Positions 36,405 to 45,654 of a stretch of 64,000 nucleotides of DNA are shown here, in pieces; the stretch's first letter is position 1, and each line of letters begins with the position of its first letter. The position numbers and the translations under genes are program-made. Source of the stretch: Aestuariimicrobium ganziense (GTDB lineage Bacteria > Actinomycetota > Actinomycetes > Propionibacteriales > Propionibacteriaceae); assembly GCF_015352975.1 (NCBI RefSeq), contig NZ_JACYIZ010000002.1, positions 186,001 to 250,000 of the forward strand. Direction: 5' to 3'. Under the pieces are notes generated by a model. That model had not been told where the DNA came from and did not search any database. It worked only from the letters and a program-made list of their open reading frames with translations.

Positions 36405-36908
36405 GTCGCTACCAGGTGAACATCGGCCCAGGCGGTTGATGGTGATGCATGGTCGCTCACGTCTTACTGGCTACTCGCTGGAGCACCACGCACTTCGCCG
36501 CATTCGTCGAGGTCTCGCAGACCGGACACCACACGGGGCCGGCTGAGTTTGGACGTCACCGAACGTTGCTTCACGACTCACGAGCTCCGAGCCCAGCAGT
36601 GAGGGACGGGCAGGCGTCGCGGGCCAGATTCGCGCTCAAGCATCCAAGGGACTCAGGCCTGCCCTCAATCCACCCCGCGTTGAGCACCTGTCGATGCCAA
36701 GCGCCACCGAGTGCGCGAACGCCCTCGGTCACCTGGCGGTTGGCACGCAGTTCAATCCCCCGTCCGCCCGAGCGAGCACGCAGACCAAGAAGGGATGCCC
36801 AGCCAACGAGCCGGGCATCAGCCTCCGGGATGACCAAGTGCACCTGTCCTGCGAACCACCCGTCCGTGTGTGCCCGCTGTTAGGGGCTCGTTCGTCAGGA
36901 GACTCACC
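36405..36908. other. 504-bp stretch without a confident gene
   Basis: Between the divergent tetR promoter and the second DUF6112 gene. A minus-strand frame at 36571-36843 (HLVIPEADARLVGWASLLGL) is open but matches nothing I know and has no clear start signal; a plus-strand frame over the same part looks like shadow sequence. It is probably conjugative-element residue. Confidence 0.5.
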
Positions 36909-37199
36909 GTGTTCGAACTCATCATCGCTCTGCCCGCCCTGCTGCCGATGGATGTCAACATCAGCCCCAACGAGGACGGCCTGCCCGGCATCGCCCAACT
37001 GCGCACCATCGTCGGCGCGGTCATGACCGTCGGCCTGATCCTGTCGGTGCTCGCGCTGATCATCTCCGCGATCGTGTGGGGCTTCGGCGCGAACTCCTCC
37101 AACCCGCACCTGGCCGGCCGCGGCAAGGTCGGCGTCCTGGTCTCCTGCGGAGCCGCGGTGCTCTGCGGCGCCTCGGTGACGTTGATCAACTTCTTCTGA
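36909..37199 (+). CDS. DUF6112 conjugation-associated membrane protein (copy 2)
   Basis: 96 residues. The GTG at 36909 follows CAGGAG at good spacing and gives VFELIIALPALLPMDVNI. Two transmembrane helices follow (GAVMTVGLILSVLALIISAI and VGVLVSCGAAVLCGASVTLI) with NPHLAGRGKVGVLV between them, the DUF6112 signature. It is a paralogue of the gene at 32476; such genes usually lie close together in actinobacterial conjugative elements, next to trbL. Here the trbL start follows 62 bp later. Confidence 0.8.
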   Translation: MFELIIALPALLPMDVNISPNEDGLPGIAQLRTIVGAVMTVGLILSVLALIISAIVWGFGANSSNPHLAGRGKVGVLVSCGAAVLCGASVTLINFF

Positions 37200-37261
37200 G
37201 ACGTCGGCCAGCAGGTCTGACCCCACCCGCCGGCCGTCTCGAAGGTGTGAAGGAGTGATAT

Positions 37262-37468
37262 GTGGTGGGTGTGTGCGATATCCCCGTCATCTCGAATGTG
37301 TGCGACAGCGCCGGTGAAGCGGCCACCGTCACCATCCTCGCCGATGACACCACCGTCACCGTCTTGGCCACCACCACCGGAGAAGTCCTGTCCGAACACG
37401 ACATCGACCCCACCCGCGCCTACTGGCGCAACAAGAACAAAAGCCCAGGCCGATGGCCCAGGCTATGA
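37262..37468 (+). pseudogene. TrbL N-terminus fused to an IS481-type transposase C-terminus
   Basis: The GTG at 37262 follows AGGAG and opens VGVCDIPVISNVCDSAGEAA, the usual beginning of actinobacterial TrbL-like conjugal transfer proteins (about 400 residues when complete). After about 20 residues it switches, near 37321, to TVTVLATTTGEVLSEHDIDP and AYWRNKNKSPGRWP, the ending of an IS481-type transposase. The frame happens to stay open across the join. It is a deletion chimera that removed the rest of the transfer operon, ending 48 bp before the tRNA gene. Confidence 0.75.
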
Positions 37469-37506
37469 ACGATGACTCGACTCATATATGAACGACGACT
37501 CGACTC
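37465..37506. repeat. Tandem 19-bp direct repeat beside tRNA-Ala
   Basis: GAACGATGACTCGACTCAT (37465-37483) recurs with one mismatch at 37488-37506, centre spacing 23 bp, ten bases from the tRNA 3' end. Its position suggests an integrase arm-site or att-related repeat, but no integrase gene is present in the window. Confidence 0.5.
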
Positions 37507-37515
37507 ATCACAGCG

Positions 37516-37588
37516 TGGAGCTAAGGGGATTCGAACCCCTGGCCTCTTCCATGCCATGGAAGCGCGCTACCAACTGCGCCATAGCCCC
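37516..37588 (-). tRNA. tRNA-Ala (anticodon GGC)
   Basis: A 73-nt cloverleaf on the minus strand. The acceptor arms GGGGCTA and TAGCTCC pair with one G-U. The anticodon stem CTTCC/GGAAG encloses ATGGCAT with anticodon GGC, and the T-loop GGTTCGAATCC is standard. CCA is not encoded. Its 3' end faces the accessory region, the classic side for integration of mobile elements. It lies downstream of the histidine phosphatase gene. Confidence 0.96.
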
Positions 37589-37729
37589 AGATCCCGCCCG
37601 GGTGGTGCCGTTTGGGACTACAAGAGATTAGCGCAGCCCTCGTCCCAATGTCACATCGCGCGGGTCACCAGTGCAGGTGGTCTCGACACGCCGCTCGTTC
37701 CTCGCGGCCACTCGACCAGCCGAGGAGCG

Positions 37730-38362
37730 TCAGGCGCTGAGGTTCCAGCCCTCGAGGCGCCAGCGCTGCTGCGGGGTGCCCGGGCTCCACAGCCTGACCT
37801 CGGCCCAGTGGCAGTTGCCCATCGCCCCCAGCCACCACGCGGTGCTGAAGTCCCAGCCCAGCAGGAACCCCATCCCCATCCGGATCGCCAATCCGTGCGA
37901 GGCGACCACGACGGTCTGGCCGGCGTGGGCGTCGGCGATGTCGCGCAGGGCCTCGCACATGCGCTCACCGGTCTCGGTGGCGGTCTCCCCCTCGGGCGAT
38001 CGCCGGTAGTCCTCGCCGTTGCGGATCGCCCGTCCGAACGCAGGATCGACCTCGCCCATCACCGCGGGACTCAGTCCCGACCACGACCCGACGTTGATCT
38101 CGGCGAGCCTGGCGTCCTCGACCACCGGGAGCCCCGAGGCGGCAGCCACCTCGTCAGCGGTCCGGCGTGCGCGTGACAGCGGCGAACTGCAGAGTGCGTC
38201 GGGACGGTAGCGGTCGACGACCACGGGGGCGACCGCCCTGGCCTGGGCGAGGCCCACCTCGTCCAGTGCGACATCAGCCTGGCCTTGGTAGCGCCCGGTG
38301 GCATTCCACTCGGTGCGACCGTGGCGCAGCAGGATCAGTCGGGTACCGCTGGAGGGCCTCAC
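37730..38362 (-). CDS. Histidine phosphatase (phosphoglycerate mutase-like)
   Basis: 210 residues with the RHG motif LLRHGRTEWNATGRYQG near residue 12, SSPLSRARRTA, the conserved Glu in LAEINVGSWSGL, and VVVASHGLAIRMG with the second catalytic His. The family removes phosphate from small molecules; members in this position downstream of rsfS include glucosyl-3-phosphoglycerate phosphatase, but the substrate is unproven here. The GTG at 38362 overlaps the rsfS stop (GTGA). Confidence 0.9.
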   Translation of the reverse strand: MRPSSGTRLILLRHGRTEWNATGRYQGQADVALDEVGLAQARAVAPVVVDRYRPDALCSSPLSRARRTADEVAAASGLPVVEDARLAEINVGSWSGLSPAVMGEVDPAFGRAIRNGEDYRRSPEGETATETGERMCEALRDIADAHAGQTVVVASHGLAIRMGMGFLLGWDFSTAWWLGAMGNCHWAEVRLWSPGTPQQRWRLEGWNLSA

Positions 38363-38748
38363 GCAGACTCGGGGCTCTCAGCCGGCTTGCCGTCGATGGT
38401 CAGCGGGATGCGCGGGCAGTCCTTCCAGAGCCGCTCCAGGGCGTACAGCTCGCGCTCCTCGGTGTGCTGCACGTGCACGACCATGTCGAGGTAGTCCAGC
38501 AGTACCCAGCGCATCTCGGTGGTGCCCTCGCGCCGGGTCGGCTTGTGCCCGGTCTTGAGCAGGGCCTCCTCGATGCCGTCGACCACCGCGTCGACCTGAC
38601 GCTCGTTGCTGGCGCTGACCACCAGGAAGATGTCGGTGATCGCCAGGTGCTCTGACACGTCGATGGCGACGATCTGGGTGGCGAGCTTGTCCGCCGCGGC
38701 CTGGGCGGCGATGGCGGTCAGATCGATGGACTCCTGTGTTGCGGTCAC
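38359..38748 (-). CDS. rsfS: Ribosome silencing factor
   Basis: A 129-residue RsfS/Iojap protein that binds ribosomal protein L14 and blocks subunit joining when nutrients are scarce. Signature segments are [35 protein letters not shown] and [14 protein letters not shown]. It overlaps nadD upstream and the histidine phosphatase downstream by 4 bp each, so the three are translated as a coupled set. It starts with GTG. Confidence 0.95.
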   Translation of the reverse strand: MTATQESIDLTAIAAQAAADKLATQIVAIDVSEHLAITDIFLVVSASNERQVDAVVDGIEEALLKTGHKPTRREGTTEMRWVLLDYLDMVVHVQHTEERELYALERLWKDCPRIPLTIDGKPAESPESA

Positions 38749-39455
38749 TGCGCTCCTGCGGCAATCGGGGTGGGTGCGGGTTGGTCGTTGTCAGGATTGG
38801 CGAAGCCGGTCTCGTACAGGCCGCGCTTGTTGATGTACTGCACGATGCCGTCGGGCACCAGGTACCAGATCGGCTTGCCCTCGCTGACCCGCTCACGGCA
38901 GTCGGTCGAACTGATCGCCATGGCGGGAATCTCGATCAGGGTGACCTTGTCACCGGGCAGGTGGCCGAGGTCGTCGGCCGACAGGTTCACCCCGGGCCTG
39001 GAGACCCCGACGAAGTGGGCGAGGTCGAACAACTCCTCGGCCCCACGCCAGGTGAGGATCTGCGACAGCGCGTCGGCGCCGGTGATGAAGAACAGGTCGG
39101 TCTGGTCACCGCGCTGGGCCCGCAGGTCCTTGAGGGTGTCAACGGTGTAGGTGTCGCCCGGACGATCGATGTCGACCCGGCTCACCGAGAACCGGGGGTT
39201 CGAGGCGGTGGCGATGACCGTCATCAGGTAGCGGTCCTCGCCGGCCGAGACCAGGCGGCCGGCCTTCTGCCACGGGACGCCGGTGGGGACGAAGACGACT
39301 TCGTCCAGGTCGAAACGGGCTGCCACCTCTGAGGCGGCCACGAGGTGGCCGTGGTGAATGGGGTCGAAGGTGCCACCCATCACCCCGAGGCGGTGCCGAC
39401 CGTCACGTCGGCGCGCCAGCCCGTGGGGCGACGCAGCGGACGAGGGTGAGGTCAC
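38745..39455 (-). CDS. nadD: Nicotinate-nucleotide adenylyltransferase
   Basis: A 236-residue enzyme joining ATP and nicotinate mononucleotide to form deamido-NAD. The nucleotidyltransferase motif [12 protein letters not shown] is near residue 27 and the second motif ISSTDCRER near the C-terminus, with Cys-Arg where Ile-Arg is common. The GTG at 39455 overlaps the stop of a 39-residue gene. About 20 N-terminal residues before [10 protein letters not shown] look like an extension, so a later start is possible. Confidence 0.95.
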   Translation of the reverse strand: MTSPSSAASPHGLARRRDGRHRLGVMGGTFDPIHHGHLVAASEVAARFDLDEVVFVPTGVPWQKAGRLVSAGEDRYLMTVIATASNPRFSVSRVDIDRPGDTYTVDTLKDLRAQRGDQTDLFFITGADALSQILTWRGAEELFDLAHFVGVSRPGVNLSADDLGHLPGDKVTLIEIPAMAISSTDCRERVSEGKPIWYLVPDGIVQYINKRGLYETGFANPDNDQPAPTPIAAGAQ

Positions 39456-39571
39456 GAGTGGGGACGACCCTTGCCGATGTTGATGACGGCCAGCAGCGCG
39501 CCGACCATGATCACCAGCACGATCAGGCCATAGACCAGCGGCGGGATCGAGGACTCCAGGAGTGCAAGCAT
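39452..39571 (-). CDS. 39-residue single-pass membrane protein
   Basis: The ATG at 39571 gives [20 protein letters not shown] and then a continuing hydrophobic helix, ending in a basic tail [10 protein letters not shown]. Its stop overlaps the nadD GTG by 4 bp, a sign of real translation. Tiny membrane proteins between proA and nadD recur in actinobacteria; their function is unknown. Small size makes it easy to miss. Confidence 0.7.
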   Translation of the reverse strand: MLALLESSIPPLVYGLIVLVIMVGALLAVINIGKGRPHS

Positions 39572-39599
39572 GCCGTGCAGTCTAGATCAGTCCGGCGAG

Positions 39600-40841
39600 T
39601 CAGCCGCGCACCTGGCCCTGGCCGACCACCACGTACTTCGACGAGGTCATCTCGGCCAGGCCCATCGGGCCGCGTGCGTGCAACTTCTGGGTGGAGATGC
39701 CGATCTCGGCCCCGAAACCGAACTCTCCCCCGTCGACGAACCGGCTCGAGGCGTTCACCAGCACGGCTGCAGCGTCGATCCGGGCGACGAACTCATCGGT
39801 CACCGCGGCGTCGTTGCTCACCACGGTCTCGGAGTGCCCGGTGGAGTGCGCCTGGATGTGGGTGATCGCCTCGTCGACCGAATCGACGACCTTGGCTGCC
39901 AGGTCGAGGCTGAGGTACTCCCCGTCGTACTCGCCCTCGGCTGAGGCGACCGCCGCCGGCACCAGGCCTAGCGTGGCGTCGTCCCCGTGCACCGTCACGC
40001 CGGCCCCCTCGAGCAACGGGGCCACCCTGGTCCAGTAGGCCTCGGCGACGTCGCGGTGCACCAGCACGGTCTCGAGGGCATTGCAGACGCTCGGCCGCTG
40101 GGTCTTGGCGTTCATGGTGATCGCCGCGGCGACGTCGAGGTCGGCAGCCGCGTCGACGTAGAGGTGGCAGTTGCCGGTGCCGGTTTCGATCACCGGCACC
40201 TTCGACCCGGTGACCACGGCCTCGATCAGTCCCGCTCCCCCGCGAGGGATCAACACGTCGACCAGTCCGCGGGCCGCCATCATCTCGGCGGTGACGTCGC
40301 GCCCGCCCTCGACCAGGTTGACCGCATCGGCGGGCAGGCCGGCCTTCTCGAGCCCATGGCGCAGCGCGACGGTGATCGCCCGGTTGGAGTTGATCGCCGA
40401 GGACGATCCGCGCAGCAGGGCCGCGTTGCCCGACTTCAAGCAGATGCCGGCCGCGTCCGCCGTCACGTTCGGGCGGGCCTCGTAGATGATGCCGACCACC
40501 CCGAACGGCACCCGCACCTGCTCGATCTCGATGCCAGAAGGCACGTCCCACTGTCGGATCCGGGTGCCCACCGGGTCGTCCAGACCGGCGAGGTCACGCA
40601 GGCCCTGGGCCATCGAAGCGACGCGTGACCCGTCCAGCCGCAGCCGATCGACCAGCGACGCGATGGTGCCAGACGCCTCGGCGGCCTCGACATCGACTCG
40701 GTTGGCGGCCAGCACCTCGTCCTGCGCCGCGAGCAGGGCATCGGCCATCGCGTACAGGGCGGCGTCCTTGGCTGCGCGGTCGAGCAGGACGAGTTGGCGC
40801 GCCGCGAGTCGGGCGGACTGGGCTTGCTGGACGAACGACAT
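39600..40841 (-). CDS. proA: Gamma-glutamyl phosphate reductase
   Basis: A 413-residue cytoplasmic NADPH enzyme making glutamate-5-semialdehyde, the second step of proline synthesis. The catalytic Cys lies in RPSVCNALETVLVH; GIIYEARPNVTADAAGICLK and FGFGAEIGISTQKLHARGPM are typical. It is full length. It is 28 bp upstream of the small membrane gene and on the same strand as proB, but is separated from proB by a PQ-loop transporter and an exonuclease III gene. Confidence 0.97.
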   Translation of the reverse strand: MSFVQQAQSARLAARQLVLLDRAAKDAALYAMADALLAAQDEVLAANRVDVEAAEASGTIASLVDRLRLDGSRVASMAQGLRDLAGLDDPVGTRIRQWDVPSGIEIEQVRVPFGVVGIIYEARPNVTADAAGICLKSGNAALLRGSSSAINSNRAITVALRHGLEKAGLPADAVNLVEGGRDVTAEMMAARGLVDVLIPRGGAGLIEAVVTGSKVPVIETGTGNCHLYVDAAADLDVAAAITMNAKTQRPSVCNALETVLVHRDVAEAYWTRVAPLLEGAGVTVHGDDATLGLVPAAVASAEGEYDGEYLSLDLAAKVVDSVDEAITHIQAHSTGHSETVVSNDAAVTDEFVARIDAAAVLVNASSRFVDGGEFGFGAEIGISTQKLHARGPMGLAEMTSSKYVVVGQGQVRG

Positions 40842-40865
40842 GGCGCCCAGCCTAGGCGAGCCGAG

Positions 40866-41528
40866 TCAGGACGCCGCGACCAGTTCAGGCTGTGGCTCGG
40901 CCACCGGCTGAACAGCCGGTTCGACCTTGGAGCCCAGCGGGCCGACCAGGCCCTTGGTGCGCAGGAACCACCAGGTGCAGTTGACGATCGTCATCACGCC
41001 CAGGCTCGAGGCGGCCAGCATCAGGGCGGCGTCGGCGGCCCAGACACCGAAGATGAACCAGACCAGGTTGACCAGCACCGAGTAGGCCAGGAACGGGAAC
41101 GAGACGCCGCGGATGTCACGCGAGCGCAGCAGCACCAGGAACTGGGCGATGGCGCCGACCAACTGCGGGATCGAGATCAGGATGCCGAAGACGACAGTGC
41201 CCAGGGTCAAGTCGACCGTGGCCAACACCGCGAAGATGGTTGCCGGCAGCAGGAAGGCGCGAAGCAGCGGAATCTGGCGGTCACGGCTGATGTGGTAGAG
41301 GATCAGCGCACCACAGGCGCCCATGATGGCGTTGGGAACCAGCAGGTTCCAGAACTTGAACAGCGAACCGTGGACGAGCCAGGCGGTGTTGACCGACAGG
41401 CTCAGCTGCCACATCAGCAGCGACAGGCCGGCGCTGGTGCGGGCGCGAAGGAGTTTGAAGAGTTGGGGGAAGGCGGTGGCGGCGCCGATCAGCGCACAGA
41501 ACCAGCCGTAGATTTCCATCGCCGACAT
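40866..41528 (-). CDS. PQ-loop/SWEET-like membrane protein
   Basis: A 220-residue protein with seven hydrophobic helices. Two PQ-loop motifs are visible: CALIGAATAFPQLFKLLRAR near residue 20 and ILISIPQLVGAIAQFLVLLR near residue 115, the hallmark of SWEET/PQ-loop transporters. SWEET relatives move sugars by diffusion; the substrate here is unknown. The ATG at 41528 is chosen so that the protein opens MSAMEIYGWFCAL; only a weak ribosome site is visible. It lies between proA and the exonuclease gene. Confidence 0.75.
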   Translation of the reverse strand: MSAMEIYGWFCALIGAATAFPQLFKLLRARTSAGLSLLMWQLSLSVNTAWLVHGSLFKFWNLLVPNAIMGACGALILYHISRDRQIPLLRAFLLPATIFAVLATVDLTLGTVVFGILISIPQLVGAIAQFLVLLRSRDIRGVSFPFLAYSVLVNLVWFIFGVWAADAALMLAASSLGVMTIVNCTWWFLRTKGLVGPLGSKVEPAVQPVAEPQPELVAAS

Positions 41529-41587
41529 GGGCGGTTCTTTCTCTCGCGGTGGACGCCTCAAGCATAGGAGACTGAACGGTCGTTAAG

Positions 41588-42460
41588 CTAATCGGCGACG
41601 GGTGCCTGGGGCAGCCTCACGGTGCGTCCCGGACGGGCCGGTCGCGAAGGCGGTGGCACCATCGGCCCGATGTCTCCATCAGGGGCCTGGTCGAGGTCGA
41701 CGATGACCGGGGCATGGTCGCTGGGACCACTCCCCTTGCGGGCCTGGCGGTCGACCCACGTGGCTTCGACGCGGGCCGCGACGGGGGTCGAGGCGAGCAC
41801 CAGGTCGATGCGCATGCCCAGGTCCATGTGGAACATCCCGGCCCGGTAGTCCCAGTAGCTGAAGACCCTGCTGTCTGGCCAGCGGTCACGCACCACGTCG
41901 TGCAGCCCGAGGTCGATCAGCCGGGCCAGCGCGGCCCGCTCCGGCGCGGTGACATGGGTCTGGCCGATGTAGGCCGCGGGGTCGAAGACGTCGGCATCGG
42001 CCGGTGCGATGTTGACGTCGCCGCACAGCGCGACGTCGTCCGGACCGGCTTCGACCACGAGTCGCAACGCCTCCAGCCAGGCCAGCTTGTACTGGTAGTG
42101 GTCGGAGTCGGGGGTTCGTCCGTTGGGCACGTAGAGGCTGTGCACCCGCACACCGCCGCAGGTGGCGCTGATCGCCCGGGCCTCGAGGTCGGGGAAGCCC
42201 GGCTCACCCTCGAAACCGCGCTGCACGTCGTCCAGGCCGACCCGTGACAGCAGCGCGACACCGTTCCACTGGGGCTGGCCGTGGCTGGCGTACTCGTAGC
42301 CCAACGCGGTGAGCGGCTCGTCGAAGAGGTCGGCGAAGGCCTGTTCGGTGAGCTTGGTCTCCTGCAGGCAGACCACGTCGGGGCGGCGCTGCTCGAGCCA
42401 GAGCAGCAGGCGGGGCAGGCGCTGCTTGGCCGAGTTGACGTTCCAGGTCGCGATCCTCAT
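41588..42460 (-). CDS. xth: Exodeoxyribonuclease III
   Basis: A 290-residue Mg-dependent AP endonuclease/3'-exonuclease of base-excision repair. Motifs run in order: RIATWNVNSAKQRLP (Asn), VVCLQETKL (Glu), LYVPNGRTPDSDHYQYKLAW (Tyr), LCGDVNIAPADADV (Asp, Asn), MRIDLVLAS and GSGPSDHAPVIVDL (catalytic His). All catalytic residues are present. A 45-residue Pro/Arg tail follows the domain. GAGGAC lies just before the ATG at 42460, and proB ends 10 bp upstream. Confidence 0.95.
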   Translation of the reverse strand: MRIATWNVNSAKQRLPRLLLWLEQRRPDVVCLQETKLTEQAFADLFDEPLTALGYEYASHGQPQWNGVALLSRVGLDDVQRGFEGEPGFPDLEARAISATCGGVRVHSLYVPNGRTPDSDHYQYKLAWLEALRLVVEAGPDDVALCGDVNIAPADADVFDPAAYIGQTHVTAPERAALARLIDLGLHDVVRDRWPDSRVFSYWDYRAGMFHMDLGMRIDLVLASTPVAARVEATWVDRQARKGSGPSDHAPVIVDLDQAPDGDIGPMVPPPSRPARPGRTVRLPQAPVAD

Positions 42461-42470
42461 CGGCGGGTCC

Positions 42471-43631
42471 TCATCCGCGCTTCCGGCGCAGGACGACCAG
42501 CACGTCGCGGTGGACGACCTCGCGCTCGTACTCAGCCCCCAGGGCCTCGGCCAGTTCGTGGCTGTTGCGGCCCAGCATCTCGGGCAGGTCGGCCGACCCG
42601 AAACCCGACAACCCACGGGCGACCACGATGCCGTGGGGGTCGACCAGTTCGACCGGGTCGCCGGCGACGAAGTCGCCCTCCACGGCACGGATGCCGGCGG
42701 CCAGCAGCGAGGCCTTGCGTTCGGTGACCGCTCGCGTGGCGCCTTCGTCCAGGAGCAGCCGGCCACGCGCCTGGGACGAGTGCGCCAGCCACAGCAGCCG
42801 CCGTGGACGGCGCTTGTCGATCGGCTCGAACCAGGTGCCGACCGGGTCGCCGCGGAGCGCTGCGCGAGCGTCGTCGGCGCTGGCCAGCACCACCGGGATG
42901 CCGGCGCTGGTGGCGATCTGGGCGGCCTCGAGCTTGGTGGTCATGCCACCGGTGCCGACATCGGATCCGCCGCGGTGGGTGTCGACCTGCAGCGCCTCGA
43001 CGTCGTCCACGTGGCTGAGCCGCCGGGCCTGCGGGTCGCAGGGATGGGCGGTGTAGACCGCGTCGACGTCGCTGAGCAGGACGAGTGCGTCGGCGCGCAC
43101 CAGTTGGGCGACCAGGGCGGCCAGTCGGTCGTTGTCGCCGAAACGAATCTCGTGGGTGGCGACGGCGTCGTTCTCGTTGACGATCGGCACCACGCGCAGT
43201 TGCAGCAGCCGCCCCAGCGAACGCACCGCGTTGCGGTAGCTGGACTGGCGGGTCATGTCGTCGACGGTGAGCAGCACCTGCCCGACCAGGTGGCCGTGCA
43301 TGGCGAACTGCTCGGTGTAGGTGGTCATCAGCAGGCCCTGGCCGACCGAGGCGGCGGCCTGCTGGTTGGCCAGGTCGCGGGGACGCCGGCTCATGCCCAG
43401 CGGGGCAAGACCGGCCGCGATCGCGCCCGAACTGACCAGCACGACCTGCTTGCCCGAGGCCCGGACGTCGACGATGGCCTTGACGAGGCGGGCGACCCGT
43501 TCGGGGTCGATGCCCCCCTCAGCGCTGGTCAGCGAGGACGACCCGATCTTGACGACGATCCGCCCGGCCTTGTGCAGCGCGCTGCGTTCGGAGGCTGCCC
43601 CGGATGCGCTGGCTTCAGTCACGCTCGTCAT
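42471..43631 (-). CDS. proB: Glutamate 5-kinase
   Basis: A 386-residue enzyme phosphorylating glutamate, the committed and usually proline-inhibited step of proline synthesis. The amino-acid kinase domain contains [46 protein letters not shown] and [13 protein letters not shown]; the C-terminal ~80 residues form a PUA domain ([20 protein letters not shown]). The ATG at 43631 lies within the obgE 3' end (17-bp overlap); a GTG at 43622 is an alternative start. Confidence 0.96.
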   Translation of the reverse strand: MTSVTEASASGAASERSALHKAGRIVVKIGSSSLTSAEGGIDPERVARLVKAIVDVRASGKQVVLVSSGAIAAGLAPLGMSRRPRDLANQQAAASVGQGLLMTTYTEQFAMHGHLVGQVLLTVDDMTRQSSYRNAVRSLGRLLQLRVVPIVNENDAVATHEIRFGDNDRLAALVAQLVRADALVLLSDVDAVYTAHPCDPQARRLSHVDDVEALQVDTHRGGSDVGTGGMTTKLEAAQIATSAGIPVVLASADDARAALRGDPVGTWFEPIDKRRPRRLLWLAHSSQARGRLLLDEGATRAVTERKASLLAAGIRAVEGDFVAGDPVELVDPHGIVVARGLSGFGSADLPEMLGRNSHELAEALGAEYEREVVHRDVLVVLRRKRG

Positions 43632-45225
43632 TGTCGCCGACGTCGTCGGAGAAGTCCTCGTCGAAGTCGCCGAAGTCCAGAGCGTGGGAAGCCTGGTGGG
43701 CGGGCTCGGGTTGGTCGAGGCCTTCGATGGCGGCGTGGACGCTGCGCCAGGCCTGGCCGCGCGGGTCTCGTCCGACCACGCCGTGCTCGGCACGGGCCGC
43801 GTGGTAGGCGGCGTCCTCGGCGCGCCGGCGGGTGGCCGAGGGGCGCTCGGTCTCGAGGCGCTGGTCCTCGCCACGGCGGGCGAGCAACTCGGCTCCGGTC
43901 TCGATCTGCGGGGCGAAGTCGAACACCACCGCGTCCTCGCCACCGACGGCGACGGCCTCGCCGGGTTCGGCACCCAGCTTGGCCAGTTCCTCCTCGACGC
44001 CGAGCCGGTTGAGCCGGTCGGCCAGGTAGCCGACGGCCTCGGCGTTGGAGAAGTCGGTCTGGCGGATCCAACGCTCGGGCTTGGCGCCGCGCACCCGCCA
44101 CAGGAAGCCACCCTCACCGTCGCCCTGGCGCTTGATGGTGAACTCGGGCCCGCCACTACCCCTGACCGGCACGGGGCGGACCACCACCCGCGGTGCGGCC
44201 GGCGGTGGCAGGGTGTCGCGGCGCTCCTGCACCACCCTGGCCATGGCGTGGACGAGCTGGTTGAGTCCAGCGCCCGACATGGCCGAGACCTTGAACACCG
44301 AAAGACCACGGGCTTCGATGTCAGCAGCCACCATGTCGGCGATCTCGGCACCATCAGGCACGTCGACCTTGTTGAGCGCCACCAGACGGGGACGATCCTC
44401 CAGCCCGCCGTGGGCGGCCAGTTCGGCCTCGATGATGTCGAGGTCGGCCAGCGGGTCACGCCCGGGTTCGAAGGTAGCGGTGTCGATCACGTGCACCAGT
44501 GCCTGGCAGCGCTCGATGTGGCGCAGGAAGTCGTGGCCGAGGCCTCGTCCCTCAGAAGCCCCCTCGATCAGGCCGGGCACGTCGGCCACGGTGAAGGTGA
44601 TCTCGCCGGCGACCACCACGCCCAGGTTGGGGACCAGGGTGGTGAACGGGTAGTCGGCGATCTTGGGCCGCGCCCTGCTGATCGCGGCGATCAGCGACGA
44701 CTTGCCGGCGCTGGGAAAGCCGACCAGGCCGACGTCGGCGACCACCTTGAGTTCGAGTTGGACGAGTCGGGTCTCCCCCTCCTCGCCGAGCAGCGCGAAA
44801 CCGGGGGCCTTGCGGGTGGACGAGGCCAAGGCTGCGTTACCGAGCCCACCGCGTCCGCCCTGGGCGATGACCAGCTCGGCACCGTCACCAGTCAGGTCGG
44901 CCAGCACCTCGCCGCTGTCGGCGTCACTGACCACCGTGCCCTCGGGCACGGCCAGCACCACATCGGTGCCGGCGCCACCGTTCTGGTGGTCGCCCTTGCC
45001 GGGCTCACCGTTGGGCGCCTTGCGCACCGACTGGCGGTGGTAGTCGACCAGGGTGGTGAGCTGGCGATCGACGCGCAGGATGATCGAGCCACCATCACCG
45101 CCGTTGCCGCCGTCGGGACCGCCGAGTGGCTTGAACTTCTCACGGTGCACCGAGGCGCAGCCGTGCCCGCCCTTGCCCGCGCGCCCCTCGAGGGTGACGC
45201 GGTCGACGAAGCTGGGGATGGCCAT
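43615..45225 (-). CDS. obgE: GTPase Obg, ribosome assembly
   Basis: A 536-residue GTPase acting late in 50S assembly. The Gly-rich Obg fold fills residues 1-158 ([14 protein letters not shown]). The G domain has [10 protein letters not shown] (P-loop), [13 protein letters not shown] (switch), [11 protein letters not shown] and LNKVDVPD. An OCT domain follows around 355-430, then a long acidic tail ([20 protein letters not shown]), a common actinobacterial extension. It lies downstream of rplU-rpmA on the same strand, after a hairpin. Confidence 0.97.
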   Translation of the reverse strand: MAIPSFVDRVTLEGRAGKGGHGCASVHREKFKPLGGPDGGNGGDGGSIILRVDRQLTTLVDYHRQSVRKAPNGEPGKGDHQNGGAGTDVVLAVPEGTVVSDADSGEVLADLTGDGAELVIAQGGRGGLGNAALASSTRKAPGFALLGEEGETRLVQLELKVVADVGLVGFPSAGKSSLIAAISRARPKIADYPFTTLVPNLGVVVAGEITFTVADVPGLIEGASEGRGLGHDFLRHIERCQALVHVIDTATFEPGRDPLADLDIIEAELAAHGGLEDRPRLVALNKVDVPDGAEIADMVAADIEARGLSVFKVSAMSGAGLNQLVHAMARVVQERRDTLPPPAAPRVVVRPVPVRGSGGPEFTIKRQGDGEGGFLWRVRGAKPERWIRQTDFSNAEAVGYLADRLNRLGVEEELAKLGAEPGEAVAVGGEDAVVFDFAPQIETGAELLARRGEDQRLETERPSATRRRAEDAAYHAARAEHGVVGRDPRGQAWRSVHAAIEGLDQPEPAHQASHALDFGDFDEDFSDDVGDNDERD

Positions 45226-45324
45226 GGGGTCTCGTTCCGGTGAGGGGCTCAGATCGGGCGATCCGGGCGATCACCTCCGGGTGATTCTACCCGGGGTGCG
45301 TGGGGGGCGGGTTGGGGCGAAATG

Positions 45325-45362
45325 CCGATCGGGGGCCGCCCTGGTGGGCGACCCCCGGTCGG
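45325..45362 (-). terminator. Hairpin between rpmA and obgE
   Basis: A 17-bp stem with two G-U/mismatch positions and a TGGT loop (CCGATCGGGGGCCGCCC against GGGCGACCCCCGGTCGG). It may end or attenuate the rplU-rpmA transcript before obgE. A similar stem on the opposite strand has no gene to serve. Confidence 0.7.
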
Positions 45363-45387
45363 GATGCTCGGGGTGCAGCTGCTGGGC

Positions 45388-45642
45388 TCAGGCCTCGGGC
45401 TGCACGTTGACGACCTTGCGGCCGCGCTTGGTGCGGAACTCCACGTTGCCCTCACGCAGGGCGAACAGGGTGTCGTCGCCACCACGTCCCACGCCCTCAC
45501 CGGGGTGGAAGTGGGTGCCACGCTGGCGGACGATGATCTCGCCCGCGTTGACGAGCTCGCCGCCGAAGCGCTTCACGCCGAGGCGCTGCGAGTTCGAGTC
45601 ACGACCGTTCTTGGACGACGAGGCGCCCTTCTTGTGTGCCAT
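45388..45642 (-). CDS. rpmA: 50S ribosomal protein L27
   Basis: 84 residues. It opens [20 protein letters not shown], the universal L27 start, with the flexible tail that reaches the peptidyl-transferase centre, and continues [20 protein letters not shown]. It lies 12 bp downstream of rplU, in one operon. It is complete. Confidence 0.98.
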   Translation of the reverse strand: MAHKKGASSSKNGRDSNSQRLGVKRFGGELVNAGEIIVRQRGTHFHPGEGVGRGGDDTLFALREGNVEFRTKRGRKVVNVQPEA

Positions 45643-45654
45643 GGGTCAGCTCCT

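Noticed and set aside
36449..36883. A 144-residue plus-strand frame downstream of the TetR promoter
   Set aside because: Arg/Pro/Ser-rich with no domain, no start signal and a competing open frame on the other strand.
43321..45243. A 640-residue plus-strand frame opposite obgE and proB
   Set aside because: Shadow of Obg, whose motifs are unambiguous on the minus strand. The frame has no family features.
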